Shown piece after piece: positions 23,860-36,860 of a DNA stretch of 64,000 nucleotides. Origin of the DNA: Moringa oleifera (taxonomy: Eukaryota; Streptophyta; Magnoliopsida; Brassicales; Moringaceae); the NCBI GenBank assembly GCA_021397835.1, contig JAJFZO010000230.1:2784001-2848000 (forward strand), read 5' to 3'. Each line of letters starts with the position of its first letter. Positions within the stretch are counted from its first letter, which is position 1. The notes below the pieces were generated by a model, which saw nothing but the letters and a program-made list of their open reading frames with translations, searched no databases and was not told the origin of the DNA. The translations under genes and the position numbers were made by a program.

Positions 23860-24580
23860 CACAGACATCTTGATGAGCAAGCAGATTGCTGTGAAAATTA
23901 GGTGGGAAGGTGGTTTTGAGATCATGCCAGTCTGCTTAAGAAGAACTTATTGAAGACCAGCAGATGAACCATCTTCAACAGATGGATCATCCCAGGCAGA
24001 GAAGCAGACATATCATCATGTGGAACATCTAGCCTAAGTTCAGGACTGGCTGAATGTTCTACATTTGGAGTTGTTGACCTCATTCCTCACTTGGGAATAT
24101 GGGCTGGAAATGACGACGTTACATTTATGGAGGTGACTGGCTGAGAAGATATACGTTGAACCAAATATGGAAAAGGATAAACAAAATCCTTAGTCAGCAC
24201 GACACTATGGAAAAGAAAGACGTTTTTATGGAATTTCACATCCCCAGAGATAAAGATCTTTTTGGACTGAATGTCGTATAGCTTATATTCCTTCACACTA
24301 GGAGGATATCCAAGAAACACACAGTCGTGTGAATAGTAAGGGTGGATGAAAATGCTAAGCATCCAACGACCCTGAAAGAGGATGAGTAGTCTATATTAGA
24401 GTGGTACAGAACCTCATATGGTGTTTTGTGGCATAACAGGGGTGAATTGGTACCGTTAATAAGAAATGCAGCTGCAATATGCATTCAATATAGAACTTGA
24501 AGAGGACTATTGACTAAAAATATAATGCGCCGTTGTGGTCTTTCTACATATTTAAAGGGAATTGATGCAAGACACCCGGA
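23860..24580 (-). mobile_element. Ty1-copia integrase fragment, frame broken
   Basis: On minus the sequence gives the copia integrase C-terminal region: AAFLINGTNSPLLCHKTPYE, then FRVVGCLAFSSTL, then after a frameshift near 24350 CVFLGYPPSVKEYKLYDIQS and KKIFISGDVKFHKNVFLF. The order and spacing match copia integrase leading to the linker before reverse transcriptase. The rest of the linker decays towards 23860. No LTR pair is seen; it is an old relic. Confidence 0.8.
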
Positions 24581-24599
24581 GTTAAATTAAATTTATATT

Positions 24600-25150
24600 T
24601 ACGAAAGATAAGTATGAAAAGATTTCTCATGATCCTGGTTATCTTTTTACTTACTATAAATATCATCAAATTCTTCTAAGAAGTAGTACATTTATTATTT
24701 TATTTTTTTCCACTATATTAATAAGTTAGTTAGATTTATAAAATATCTTCTATCTTTGTCATTTATAAGCGATGTGGTATTGATGTAAAAGTATGTACTG
24801 ATCTTTGTAGTTCGGTTTGATTCTTCTCTAATTTTTCAATCTTAGCCAATTGCTCATCCACCATCAGAGCTCGTTTGCTAACTCGTCAAAGAAAAAAGTT
24901 TAATTAATTCCCTTTTAACATGTTCGGTACCACACTTTTTTGGTATTGAATGATATTTTTTATTTATCTGTGGATTTTACTATAGAGAACTATCCTCATA
25001 TTTGAAGTGTCAAAATATTGGTTTAACTAAAATGATAACTATAAAATAAGATATAGTACATCAAAACCAATTAAAAAGGAAAACAACTCTGTGTACAGAG
25101 TTATTGTTTATCAGTTGTAGGTTATTGTGAGTACGCTTTTAGGGGATTAT
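24600..25150. other. AT-rich spacer
   Basis: Nothing recognised. Confidence 0.5.
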
Positions 25151-25158
25151 AGACCATG

Positions 25159-25345
25159 AATGCCCCACATCTCAAGTCTCTTAAACTTGAAGATTATTTA
25201 AGTTATGATATTTTTTAGGTGGGAGTTTTCGTGAAGTAATTAAGGTAAATATTGACATTTCTCTGCATAAACAGCTAAGTTTCAAGTTTCCTCATGTATT
25301 GGATGTTCATTATCTTTCATTATCATCGGAGACAATGAAGGTTAA
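25159..25345 (+). pseudogene. F-box/LRR (FBD-type) protein relic, LRR segment
   Basis: The + strand gives NAPHLKSLKLEDYLS and, after a frame change near 25220, SFREVIKVNIDI followed by HVLDVHYLSLSSETMKV. These are typical of the LRR part of plant F-box/FBD/LRR proteins (SAPNLKSLKL and LSSETM-like motifs). There are stop codons between the pieces and neither F-box nor FBD remains attached. F-box/FBD genes form fast-evolving clusters in plants with many dead copies. Confidence 0.55.
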
Positions 25346-25349
25346 GCTT

Positions 25350-26050
25350 AACATGTATCAAAAAGGTTAGCAGAATTGAATATATAGTAAATTTGTCATA
25401 TTTTTCTGGTTAACTTATTGTTTTGACAGAATTGTTGCTTTCTGTTACCAGAAAGCCACTTGCTGGATAGAGCGGCAGTTGGGTCCTAAAGTCAGCTTCT
25501 TTGAGCATCTTACAATAATTTATTTTGAGGATTTATTGGTTTTGATTGTGAGCTAAAATGGGTGAAATGTATCCCTACCAATTTCCATTCATTGAAGAGA
25601 ATTGACTATTTGCACCTACTTTGAAAATTTGATGAAAAAGCTTGACACACTAGAAAAATAGTCAAATATTTTTGAGGCGATCAAATATGTGTGAAGCTGT
25701 AGTCAACTGACTATCTCCTCCGTTATCAGCCAGATAAAAGAGGAAACATTATATCACATAAGGAGAAAGCTCCACGATTTGTTAATTGTTCACACCAACT
25801 TCAACATTGGCCTGAGCTATTTCAGGTAAGCACTCAGTTGAGATGACAGCATCTATAAGAATTTTTCATTCTGAGGTACTCAAGTGCCGAGGGCATTGAT
25901 CTCGAGATCCTCCTCCTCCTCCCCCACCATGCTAAAATCTACCCGTGACCTCTTTCATGCTATTAAACACACGTATCTTGAAGTTTAACGATTTGTTAAA
26001 AAATGATCTTTTTATAACCAGCTCTCCCAATAATTGGTCAACAGAGTCTT
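25350..26050. other. Spacer with possible further F-box-like debris
   Basis: No clear reading frame. The region lies between two F-box/LRR relics of opposite orientation and may contain unrecognisable remains of them. Confidence 0.35.
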
Positions 26051-26052
26051 CT

Positions 26053-26262
26053 CTAGAGAAACAACTTCTTGAGAGATGGGAATAAAAATGAAGAAGGGAC
26101 ATTAACGAAACCCTTTTTTTTTATATATAGATTCAATACCACAAGTGTTTTACTCGTAAAAAAGATACAACCCAACTCTAAGTAAATGGTCCTGGTCCTG
26201 GTCCTTCTTGGCAGGGATATAAATTTCAAGTTCTTGCACGCGTGCATGAAATATATAGCCAC
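26053..26262 (-). pseudogene. F-box/LRR (FBD-type) protein relic, LRR segment
   Basis: An open stretch of about 69 codons on minus contains YLELGCIFFTSKTLVVLNLY and VPSSFLFPSLKKLFL. This matches the LRR signature of F-box/FBD proteins: lead LP..IFTSKTLVVLKL, then VPSSV.LPSLKTLHL. No F-box upstream and no FBD downstream is recognisable, so it is a fragment. Confidence 0.6.
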
Positions 26263-26269
26263 CCATTAC

Positions 26270-28740
26270 CATAATAATAGTCTAAAGCGTAGTTGGCATT
26301 GGAGGTGCCAAGGTTTTGCATCTTGTCTTGCTGGTTTGTGACATGCTTTATAGGAAATTGTCAACATTTCCTGAGCAATATAATCAAGTATGTGAACTTG
26401 AATTCAAGTGAAAAAAGCTTACCATTGGGTCTACCATCCTCTCCTTGTTTCAAATTTTCTTTTACAAGTGTATTTCTTGTTATTATATAACCTTTTCTCA
26501 TATGTACTTCTTACCAGTTTTTCTTAAATATAAAATGAGGTGAATTATGTTAAAACTAAAAAGATAATTTTCAAGAAAATTGAGTTGAAGTGAGAATCCC
26601 TTTTGATTTTGATTTATTTATTTATTGGTTGTACTAATAATTTAGTTAGATTTATAAAATACCCTATATCATTGAGGTTTATAAGCAAAGTTTTTCACTT
26701 TAGGAAAGGCATATAATAATTTACTGATATTAATTATCACAGTTTTAATTCTACTTCAAATGTGAATAACTTAATTTAATCGACTCAAAAAAAAAAAACA
26801 CTAAAAGGACCTCTTTAATATACTGTACTTTAATTTCGTAGCATTCATTTAATACATATACTTAATGCCATATATATTAAAACTTTGTAATGATAAGATT
26901 AGATTTATCATTAAATTCAACTTCAAAACTATTTTGATAAAGATGATCAAATTAATGTAACTTCAATTTTGGTTGGTTAATTAATTATATTTTGTAGTGA
27001 TTTTTTTTATATGTCTCTTTAATCGTTATATTATATATGAAAAAAATAAAAATAACCCTTATCTATTAAGGGGTATAATCGTCATGTTATGTGTAAAAAA
27101 ATCAGTACCATGAATTAATTTATGTAATTTTTTAAGATTTCAATTTGAGAATTTGTATAAAATGTAAGTTCAATTAGATTAAATTTTATAGATAAATACA
27201 ATTAAATTTAAAATTTAAAATGTAAATTTAAAAAGTGTCAAAATTAATATATTTTTAAAACATTTTCGTTTGTATATATATATATATAAAAGATAAATAT
27301 TTTCTTTTTTTAATTGTAAGATAACAAAAGTGATGATTATCTTCAAAATAACTATCAATTTTTTAGATAAATAACAAATAATGATAAAATCAAGTATGGA
27401 TAAGAACAAACACATTAAGATAGAAATAAATTTAATTTTCAAATCTATTACCGTCGTCCATAAGTTTAACGACAAAATGGAAAATGAGCAGAAATTGAAG
27501 ATAATGACTATGATAAAATCACCCTTTTGCCAGACACTTTGCGTCATGAAATATTGTCTTTCCTTCTTATGAAAGATGTGGCAGCTACAAGCATTCTTTA
27601 AAAAAGATGGCAAATGCTGTGGACTTCAGTTTACACTCTTGATTTTCAAAATCATCATGTGGAAGATGATGCTAAATTTATGCAGTTGGTGTACAGTGTG
27701 TTATTGTTCAACAAAGCACCTTTCATTCAAAGACTTCGTCTTAAATGCAATCTAGGCTGTGGTTACAATCATATATATTAACGGATGGTTCGGTCTTGAT
27801 ATTCAAGGCAGCGTATAAAATCTGAAAATCTCTCTTTCTGTGAGAAAAGAAGACTTGTGTATAATTGACTCGTAAATAGTTTGCCTTGAGTGCATGAACC
27901 ACATGTTAACGTTCATACAATCCTTGAGCTGCATAATGTTTTGCTTCGTAATTATGGCTAATGTTATAATTTTCCTCCAGGCATATGCTCGAGGTTGCTT
28001 CCTCTTTCAATCCTCATCTCTTAAGAAATCTGATCACTTTGTCACTTGAGGTTAGATGTCGTCACTTGCATTTACAACCCAAGTTTCTCACAAATTCTCC
28101 TAATCTCACAAAACTAATTTATTTAAATAATTAATAATTATTTAATTAAATAAATCACATTATATTTTAAATATTAATTTATTTTAAAATTTTTATTAAA
28201 ATTTTTTAATAATATAATTTATATGACTAATTATTTATTAAAAATAATTAAATTAAAAATTTTTAAAATAAATAATATAATAAACTTCTAAACAAAATAA
28301 AAAACTTTTGGTGGGTGTTGCATTGTAGCTTCCCTTAAAATGATGTTATTGGAAATAGTGCTTTGTATTGAAGATGATTTTGATTTATTTTTAATTTTGA
28401 CGTGGAATCAAAATTAAAACTTAAGTGAATTTAAAATTCTAATCAGAATACTTGTGCAATGAATTTCAACATATAAATTATGAACTAAATGAAATATTAG
28501 TACGTGGCTTATGTTTATGCAATTGGTTCATAATTACAAGCTGTGAAAATTGAATTTAAGTGAAGTTAATAGGCGGCTATGAAGGTAATAAGGCTAAAAT
28601 TTATTTAATATTAAATTTCATAATTTACATTTTTGTTGTATAGTAACTTGATTAGTGCGGTTATGGTTTCACTTGTTAATATTATATGTTTTTTATAAAT
28701 ACAAATAGGTATATATTTTAAGATTTTTAATTTACTTAAT
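26270..28740. other. AT-rich spacer
   Basis: No supported gene. A 132-codon open frame on minus at 27215-27613 is hydrophobic and Ile/Leu/Phe/Lys-rich in AT-rich DNA, with no motif, and is not called. Confidence 0.45.
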
Positions 28741-28746
28741 TTTTAT

Positions 28747-29420
28747 GTGTACGGTAATATGAAAGATTTAATAATAAATATGATGTCAAGTTATTATTAT
28801 AAAAAATTTAAAAATCAAAATATCTATTTCTTTACAACTAAAACACTTGTGAAATTGGATCTATGTGAAGGTGTTCTTCTTAATATCCCTTTTTCGGTTT
28901 ATCTTTCATTTATCATTATTTGTTTAGCGATCTGGTCCAGTAGTTGATTAGATTTAAATTTCACGACTTGAGTTTACTTCTGAAGTTTCTTGAAAAATTT
29001 CCTATTCTACAATCTCTTAGTGTCGAAAATGTTAGTAGAATTGCTTACCAAATTTTATGTCTTTTCTATTTTTGATTTTAATACACTATTGATTGTGATT
29101 ATCAGAATATAAATAAAGGTTCAAGCTTTAGATCAAGCAGGAAAGAACCAGAAGTTGTCCCTAAATGTGTAGCAGCCCATCTTACAACATTTTCTTTCCA
29201 AGAATTCCAAGATTTGGCTGAAGAGCTCAAATTAGTAAAATATCTCTTAAAAAATGCTCTATTTTTTAAGACAATGACTAGCTACCTTTGTTGGGAATTA
29301 AGCAAAAAGGTTAACATTCTTCAGGAATTGTTAACATTCACTAGATGTTCAAATATATGTGAATTTATAGTGAAAACACTTCAAATCTTTCCCTGTTTTC
29401 GGAAAATTTCAACCTTGTAA
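28747..29420 (+). pseudogene. F-box/LRR/FBD protein relic with FBD domain
   Basis: Two pieces in family order on +. At about 28815-28895 the frame reads IYFFTTKTLVKLDLCEG and NIPFSVYL, the LRR motif. At about 29150-29280 it reads VPKCVAAHLTTFSFQEFQ and then LKLVKYLLKNALFFKTMTS, the FBD domain with its VPxCxxxHL...ELxxVKYxLKNA..L..M pattern. Stop codons and frame shifts lie between and no F-box is seen upstream. It is a second copy type with the same architecture as the relic at 25159. Confidence 0.65.
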
Positions 29421-29424
29421 TGGA

Positions 29425-31340
29425 AGAATTTTATTTTTCTGAGTGGGATAATGCTTTATGATTATTGCAACCATGGAGTTACCATTCTGAAGGAATTTTT
29501 GCTTTCTTAGATAACCTTTTCTCGTTATCTTTTGATATCATTCATCTAATTTTGTATTTCTTAAGCTTATTTCTGATGAACAAACAATCATTTAAGTCAC
29601 CAAATTATTATGTCTTATGGCCTATTATAACATATGTTACCTTCCAGTTTCAATATTTTCTTATAAATTTTAACTTAGATATTGCCATATATTTTTTTTT
29701 TTTTGGGTTGCATTTTCATCCCAAGCTATCATTTTAGGTGTACATTCCATCATCTTACACTTGATTTGCTCTAATCAAAATCATTTAGCAAGACAGACTA
29801 AAAACATCAATTTGGGTTCCAACAGAACATTTACACAATTATATCACTCCATTATCTACAAATCTAATCTCAATAAAAAATAAAATAAAATAAGGCAAGG
29901 ACCACGAACCCCAACTTCTTAACGTTTAATCCAAATTATCAAAAATCGGACCAACGCAGCTCAAAACATGTTATTCCTTACAGACCTACAAAAATGGGAG
30001 GTAAAAGCTATCCCTAGTCTCTTAGTATAAGTACCTAAACTTATTAAACAGTAGCCGTCCAACTCACATAGCAAAATAAGGCTCCAACCTTCTCTGAAGA
30101 ATAGCTGCAGTGTGTATGCATAAATTGGCAACATATCAATAATATAGCAAGCAAATGAGTTAAAAACATTATAGCAAAGAGAAGTTTGCTATTTTAGCCT
30201 CAAAGTTGCCAAGCAAATGAGTTACAAATCTAATCTTGATACCTTTTTTTTGCTCTTTCTTGATTTGGTGCTTGAAATAAGCGTCAAAGTTATAATATTT
30301 ATAAATACACATGCATATGCTCATTAGTTCATATCCATCTGAACACTTATTAATCATTATGAATATCCAAAAACTAAAAAACAACTTGCGACTAACATAT
30401 GAAAAAAAAATCCATCTAACAAACAACAAAAAGCCTTACTTTTTGGAAGGAAAGTTAGCAGTGTTGTGGTCCTCCATGAATCTGTACAATTAATGACCAT
30501 AAGACATTAAAGTAATGCTCAACAATGAATTAAACCAATGATAACTTTAATTTGAAGTAAACAATGAAGTAAGAGACTATAGTACTATCCAAGTAAGTCA
30601 ACAAGCATTCAAAGATTTTTTTTTTAAAAAAGTAAATCAACAAGTATTTACTCTTTGAACATTTGATTCTCTTTAGAGGTGGGCAGACTTTCCAAGTTCA
30701 CCTACAAAAACATGTCCAAATAATTGCAGTATAACCAAATTCTCAGAATCATGGCTACAATATACGATAATTGACTAAAAATTCAAATGACTTTGCCACA
30801 AGATTGTATTCACATAAAAGATTAAATCCATTGCCATAAAATGATGTAAATGTTGTGCTTGTTTCCCTTCTACTAATCATGCAGCGAACTCTGGTCATTT
30901 ATTCTCATAAAGCATAGATGAATAAGTCAAATTAAGGATAGAAGAGGAATAGTTGTTAGAAAGAAACAACAAGTTCAACAACTAAAAAAACTCAACACAC
31001 CAAGAATGGAAGGAGTCATAAAATTTATATCCAATATCTTTTTACCAATGTCTCATGAAAATGGAGTTTCATCCAAAAGACTCACACATTGCATCAAGCC
31101 ATCCAGGCTTTTCATTGAATTTTGCTTAACAATAAAGCTTATAGGTTTGAAATAACTAAGATGACAGTTTTAGATAAACTTAGAAAAAGGCTTATAAAAA
31201 CGTCATGAAAGCTAAAGTTTTCAAAGAAGCTAGGCTTCTTGTAAACTTAACATATAATGATGTAGATAATGAAGATTAGGAATAAACAACTAAAACATAG
31301 CTGATATAAGAGCAGATGGATTTATATCAACATTAAAACT
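29425..31340. other. AT-rich spacer
   Basis: No gene or repeat end recognised in this stretch. Confidence 0.45.
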
Positions 31341-31342
31341 AT

Positions 31343-32337
31343 GGTTAATTACACTATAGAGACCTACATTTTAGTTGCAGTATCAAATTAAAATTGCATC
31401 AAATTAGGACTCACATAATATACAGTTTGCAATGCAAGACTTTCATCAATAAAATGCATTAGAATTAACTCCATAACTCGCTCAATTCTTGTTTAAACAT
31501 TGGCACGTGTACCTTATTTTTGCAAACCACTTATTGTCCTTGGTTATTCACACTCCATAGACTTCACTAACGCTCACCATCACCCTGATAATTTCTTCTT
31601 GATTTTCTCTGTATTTATCTTTAAAGAATTGAAGATTCGCACTAAGTATCAATGTGTTTTCTACATTCATAAGCTTCTGTCATCCTCAACGAATTCACAG
31701 ATGGAGATTAAAGATGAGTGTTGAAGTAATCTTAGATTTTTAGGTATTAATTTAATTTAAGTAATTTTTTTATTTTTTATATGTTATGGTAGATTTTGAA
31801 AACCCTGTCACCCAATTGATGAATATCATATGCATTGGGTTCAAATGGTGAATTTTGAAACAAAAATTTTCCAATTTCAAAACCCTAAAAAACAAAATTT
31901 TTTCAATTTTAAAACTTTAAAAAACAAAAAATTTTCTTTCTCATTTTTTAATTGATACGAATTTTGTAGTCATTTTACTGAATTGATGAGCAAAAAAATA
32001 ACAAAATAAAAGAGTTAAAGGATGCATACTTGAATCTCGAATTTCAGCCACAATCAATGCTTGAATTTGATAAATGAAGAGAAAAATTTCACATATTCAT
32101 TTATGAGCAATTCTACTTTATTTTACAATGATGAAAGGGTCTGTAATATAATTGCACACTTAACAAGTATAGGCGTATCATGTGAGCAAGTCATGCCATT
32201 AGTTTCAATGGATTTTATTGACAGAGGTCTCGCATTGCAAACAGCACGTTATGTGAGTCCTAATTTGATGCAATTTTTTATGTAGGTCTCAATTTGATAC
32301 TACAGTTTAAATGTAGGTCCCTCTAGTGTAATTAACC
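31343..32337. mobile_element. Terminal-inverted-repeat element, ~995 bp, non-autonomous
   Basis: The left end (31343-31419) begins GGTTAATTACACTA and the right end (about 32250-32337) is its inverted relative, ending TAGTGTAATTAACC. The two arms can be followed for 75-90 bp through ACCTACATTT, AGTATCAAATT and TTGCATCAAATTAGGACTC; the left arm lacks about 13 bp present in the right. Long arms of this kind fit a Mutator-like (MULE) or similar element. Flanks TTAAAACTA and TTAAAATAT are similar but not an exact duplication, so the superfamily is open. No transposase frame is present. Confidence 0.7.
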
Positions 32338-32499
32338 CTTTAAAATATGAGAAAAGCCTGGAAAACCTTCATTATTTTATTTTTAAGATTTTGTTCTATC
32401 ACTTTCATCATCTTTCACCTTCAAAGCCCACTATTCATGCATCAGACATATGGAAAGTACTTCATAAAACTCACAGATTTAAGATGCTTCTTGGGTTAA

Positions 32500-33840
32500 A
32501 TCAAGGCTTATGTGATTATGTGATTCAAATGACAACAGTCTTTGCTTAGCGAATGGACAAATATAACATGGTTTAACTTCTTTAAGTTCTGCAGCATCAA
32601 ATTGCACATGGTTTTTTTGAGTGGTCTATCTTTTAAAATATATGTGACTAAGTCTATTATGCCATGTAAGGGTAAATATTTGTTGGCATAAGCAGTAGAT
32701 ATGGATCTTAAGCTGGTAACATTTGTATGGGTCTTCCACTCTATTACTCTTGCCAATCATCCTATTATTATTGACATCCTGAAGAGATGAAATGATCAAA
32801 AATAAAGCTAATAGTTAATGAAGATTCAATGGTGAGAGCACTCACTACCAATTGGCTTCTTATACATTTTACCAGCTTTGGTAGTAAAGGTCTTAAAATG
32901 CTAAAAGTCTTTGTATTAGTTCGATACCAATCCTCTTTTGATGTTCCTCTCGAGAAATCAGGGCAAAAAATTTGTTGATAGGAGACAATAGTCAAACAGC
33001 AATAGTTGGCTTATAACTTTAAAAAAATAGTAATGTAGTCCCATGAGGAACAATATCGTATACTCCACTTGATAGTCGAAATTCAATTCTTTAACATCTC
33101 CATAAGAACATTTTTCACAAGTACACACCGGTCTACAACTGTTGAGTTTTTTCTAGACTATTTTCAATTTAGTGAAATAGGTACTAACTGAACTCTAATC
33201 TTGAGCCAAATTCATGAACTCACGACACAACTATAAGATTCGAGGTCCGTCGAGTTGTTGAAATCGTTATCTAAGGTTTTGTACGTAGATTCAAAAAAAA
33301 ATGGTATGTAAAATTACCTTATTATTGTTACTGATCCATGAATTAAGTAGATCCAACTTGGTGTCACCAAGTTCCTAGTCGAACCATCAATGAATCTTAA
33401 TTTATTCTTCACAGATAGCGTAACAAATATCACTCTATTCCAAGAAGTATAATTGTCTTTAATGTGAGATTGTGAGACAAGAACGACTCCAAAATTGTCA
33501 AAATGAGAAAGGCAATAAGGATCAAAAGGATCATCAATGATAGATCAATGGATCGAATTGAATTTGGGAACACCATTATGAAGGAGAAGAGTATGAAAAG
33601 ATTAGTTCAATTGGTGATTGCCAGAGTAGATCAACTAGATTTTAAGAGAATAATGGCAATGGATAGCAATGGTGCGAGCCATAGCTTTGATTCCATGTTG
33701 AATCACAAGACAATCAAAGGGAGAGTAAGGATAAGTAAGAAGAAACAAAGGCAAATAGAGGGCGTTATGCCTTTCACTAGAAACCAAAAACAAAAGGCGA
33801 ATTAAGGCAAGCTATAACTTTGATACCATGGTGAAACCGT
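32500..33840 (-). mobile_element. Ty1-copia 5' half relic (primer site, gag, pre-integrase)
   Basis: On minus, in order: TGGTATCAAAGTTATAGC (about 33807-33825) and TGGAATCAAAGCTATGGC (about 33678-33697), both close to the plant tRNA-Met primer site TGGTATCAGAGC; a gag of the Retrotran_gag_3 type with DPYCLSHFDNFGVVLVSHNL and NYTSWNRVIFVTLSVKNKLR at about 33550-33380; and the GAG-pre-integrase domain with LTWHNRLSHI and CYICPFAKQRLLSF at about 32660-32530. Frames are broken throughout. The remaining integrase and reverse transcriptase are missing and no LTR pair was found. Confidence 0.75.
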
Positions 33841-35097
33841 ATGTAAAATTTTATTATAAATATTATAATACTATTTTATAACAATTTTATGCATTTGAAA
33901 ATAATTTATTTTTTTATAAATTTAATATTTTAAGTATTATTTTTATTTTTTTTTAATTTTTTAAAATTTTCAATTTATCAAATAAATCTAAACCATTAAT
34001 ATTTGACAGCATATTTTGTTTTAAAAAATTAAAATAATAATAATATTTTTGAAATTATCATCACCTAAAGATCGATTATGTATATAAAATGATTAATTTT
34101 AAAATATTTTTAATCAATAATATTACTTCATTATCAATATATCTTTTGAGTCAATGTGTTTTTTTATATATATTTTTTAAAAATATTCTATAAATATTTC
34201 AAGTGTTATTACTAAAATAAAAATTAGATAAAATCTATTATTTAGTTTTTTGAAATAAAAAAAAAACTTTAGGTGGGGATATAAGTATATTCTTTTATGG
34301 ATTTATAAGAGTTTGGAAGAAGATACAGTTAGCTTGGGAGATAGAGTATATACATAAGCATTTAAAAGATTTTTAAAACCTTGACATTAACACTGTGATA
34401 TTAAACATTAAGGTAGATTTCAAGTTTTATTATATATATGTAATTCAATTTAAAATTTTAACTTATTGATAATATTTATTTTAAAATTTTAAAAAATTTA
34501 TCTTTATCAATAAAATTAATACCATTTGAGTTTGAAATTATTACAAATTCTAAATAAATTGATAACATAAAGTGATTTTAATAAAATTTTAATTTTTGAT
34601 TTCAAAGAATGAAAAGTTATTTTGTCATCAAAAGAAGAGATTATTAAGGACTAAAAGAAAAAGAAGTGTTTTCTTATAAGCTTAAAAATTTTCTATCATT
34701 AAATAATAACTTTTGCTTTATTATTATTTTTAAAAATAATAATTTTATTGAACAATTTATGACAATGAGTAGTTCTACCTAATGGTGAATCTCTAATCCT
34801 CATGTAAAGTGTAAATTCACATTATATGGAAGAAAATTATCGATTTTGTTTTTAATTTTGCATTTCTCTTTTCTGGTTTATTGATTTTGATTTTATAATT
34901 ATAATTTCCTTTTTTTCTTAATTTAAATTCAGTAGAAAAGAAAAAAAAAAGTGCACCGAAGAAAAAAAGACAGAAAACAGAGAAATTTCTTTATTTTTTA
35001 AAAATAAATTATAATTTAAAAAGTATTTACTTTTTTTAAAAAAATTTATTCATAAAAGAATATAAATTATAGATTAATTTATTAAGTAAATATCTCA

Positions 35098-35408
35098 TAA
35101 AACTTTGATATTTACTTCATATCACCAATAACATTCATATTTTTAAAAAAATGGCAAATCAAATCTATGAATTTGATTTAAATTGAACCTTATCAAAAAA
35201 TTATGAAAACTTTTGTAATGATAGCTTGAGTATATATATATATTTTAAATTTATCATTGTATAAGATTTTCAATTTGAATGCATTTTAATTTTTAAATTT
35301 TTTAATAAAATTTAATATAAACTAAATTAATAAATTAAGATTCGATATGTTACTTTTTAAATATAAAGATTTAATCAATAACATGGAGTAAATATTAAAG
35401 GTTTATTA
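35098..35408. repeat. Foldback MITE copy
   Basis: The left arm (ACTTCATATCACCAATAACA, then AATCAAATCTATGAATTTGA) is answered by an inverted right arm (AATTAAGATTCGATATGTTA, then ATCAATAACATGGAGTAAAT). It belongs to the same family as the copy at 44555-45048, but is shorter in the middle. Confidence 0.6.
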
Positions 35409-36104
35409 AAATTTTACTCTAATATAATTTATATTAATAAATTAAGCTTTTTTCAATACATTTGATAATCAAGATGTATTTGATTAAAAATAAAATATTA
35501 GGATTTTATTTTTTTGTTTAAAAAAGAAAAATAAAAGCCTGATTTAAAATGTCAAAAGATATGTTATATACATAATACTTTCATATATGTATGAATCAAT
35601 TTGAATGTACCATGTGACGCCTGCTAAAAAAAAATTGATAGTCGATTGAGAATGGTTCTAAAGGAGAATGATGTCAATATTGTTCATAAAAAGATATAGT
35701 AAAGTTTACAGAATAAAATATAAAATAGCTTATTTTGAATTAAATTCACCATTTTTTAAATTTCTTTACTAGCCTCGTCACTTTGCTTTAGAATTATGTC
35801 CATTATTTAAGAGTCTAGAATTTTCATTAATTTTTTAAAGTGTGAGTTGATATATGAAAGTGCGTCTTAAAAGTCAAAAATTAACATGATTATCTCAAAA
35901 AGTTATTTCAATGTTGGTTCAATTTATTTTATTTTTATCTTTTTAAATAAAAATAGAACATATTACGATAGTTGTTAGTTTATCTCAAAAATAATTTTCA
36001 TTTATTAATTTTTCATTATTTTTTCTTATTTTTTATTTTTTGATAAATTCAATATATAAATATTTATCAAATTTTAAAAAATTTAAAATAAAAATTATAT
36101 AAAA

Positions 36105-36508
36105 TTTTCATATTTATCATATGTTATTAATCAAATTTTTATTCTTAAAAAATGATAAATTCAAATTTTATTTATTAATTAGATTTAAATTAAATATTAA
36201 CTAAATGATTTTAAAAAATAAAAGCACATTCATATTTAAAATAATTTAAATAGATTTTTATTTTATTTTGGTTTAATTTCTTAAATTTTTTAAAAAATTA
36301 AAATCTATTTTTAAAAATTTTAAAATTTTTGTGATAATAATGAAAATATTTTCTTATCTTTATAAAAAAAATTTCAAATCAAAATATCTCAATTTAAATA
36401 TCTTTAATGTTCAATTTTTTAATAAAATTTAATTAATAAAAATTAATAAATTAAAATTAAATTGATAACCTTTTAAACATGATAACATGAGTAAACAGGA
36501 TTTTATGT
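36105..36508. repeat. Foldback MITE copy
   Basis: Starts TTTTCATATTTATCATATGT and ends with the inverted relative ACATGAGTAAACAGGATTTT. The inner arms (TGATAAATTCAAATTTTATT and AAATTAAAATTAAATTGATA) also pair. Same family as 35098 and 44555. Confidence 0.5.
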
Positions 36509-36850
36509 AACCTTTTCTATTTAACTTGAACTAAATTCTTAATTTGTCATTCTCTGACTTTTCTAGTTCAATAAATGGTTTGATTTTTAAGTCAGGAGAA
36601 CACCGCTTACTTTATCAGTTTGAATATCATGTAGATTCCAGTGTTTGATTTTAACAGAGATTTCATTTTTCTGGCAATCTCCTGAAAGAATAGATCAGGC
36701 GAATATCCTGGCATTGATTTGGGCGCCAAAATATTACCGTTTTTCAGGGTGCTTGCTTTCTTGCGCGCAAAGGAATAACAGTAAACTGACAGTTGGCGAT
36801 GAATCCTTCTAGGATTTGGATTTCCTAATTCCAGTCGGAAAAGGAGCTAT

Positions 36851-36860
36851 CTATATATAA
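36851..36860 (+). promoter_or_regulatory. TATA box of the RING-H2 gene
   Basis: CTATATATAA lies 120 bp before the start codon at 36980, in a GC-richer promoter-like stretch (about 36700-36880). It leaves room for a leader of about 90 bp. Confidence 0.6.

Larger units (their letters stand above)
33845..36700. other. Very AT-rich spacer with foldback MITEs
   Basis: Long A/T tracts, no gene. Two foldback elements are listed separately and a possible third, weaker copy lies at about 34380-34600. Confidence 0.5.

Noticed and set aside
27215..27613. 132-codon open frame on minus
   Set aside because: Ile/Leu/Phe/Lys-rich translation of AT-rich DNA without any motif; it overlaps an open frame on the other strand and looks like chance.
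33503..33805. 100-codon basic open frame on +
   Set aside because: It is the opposite strand of the copia primer-site and gag region on minus, which gives a recognisable protein.
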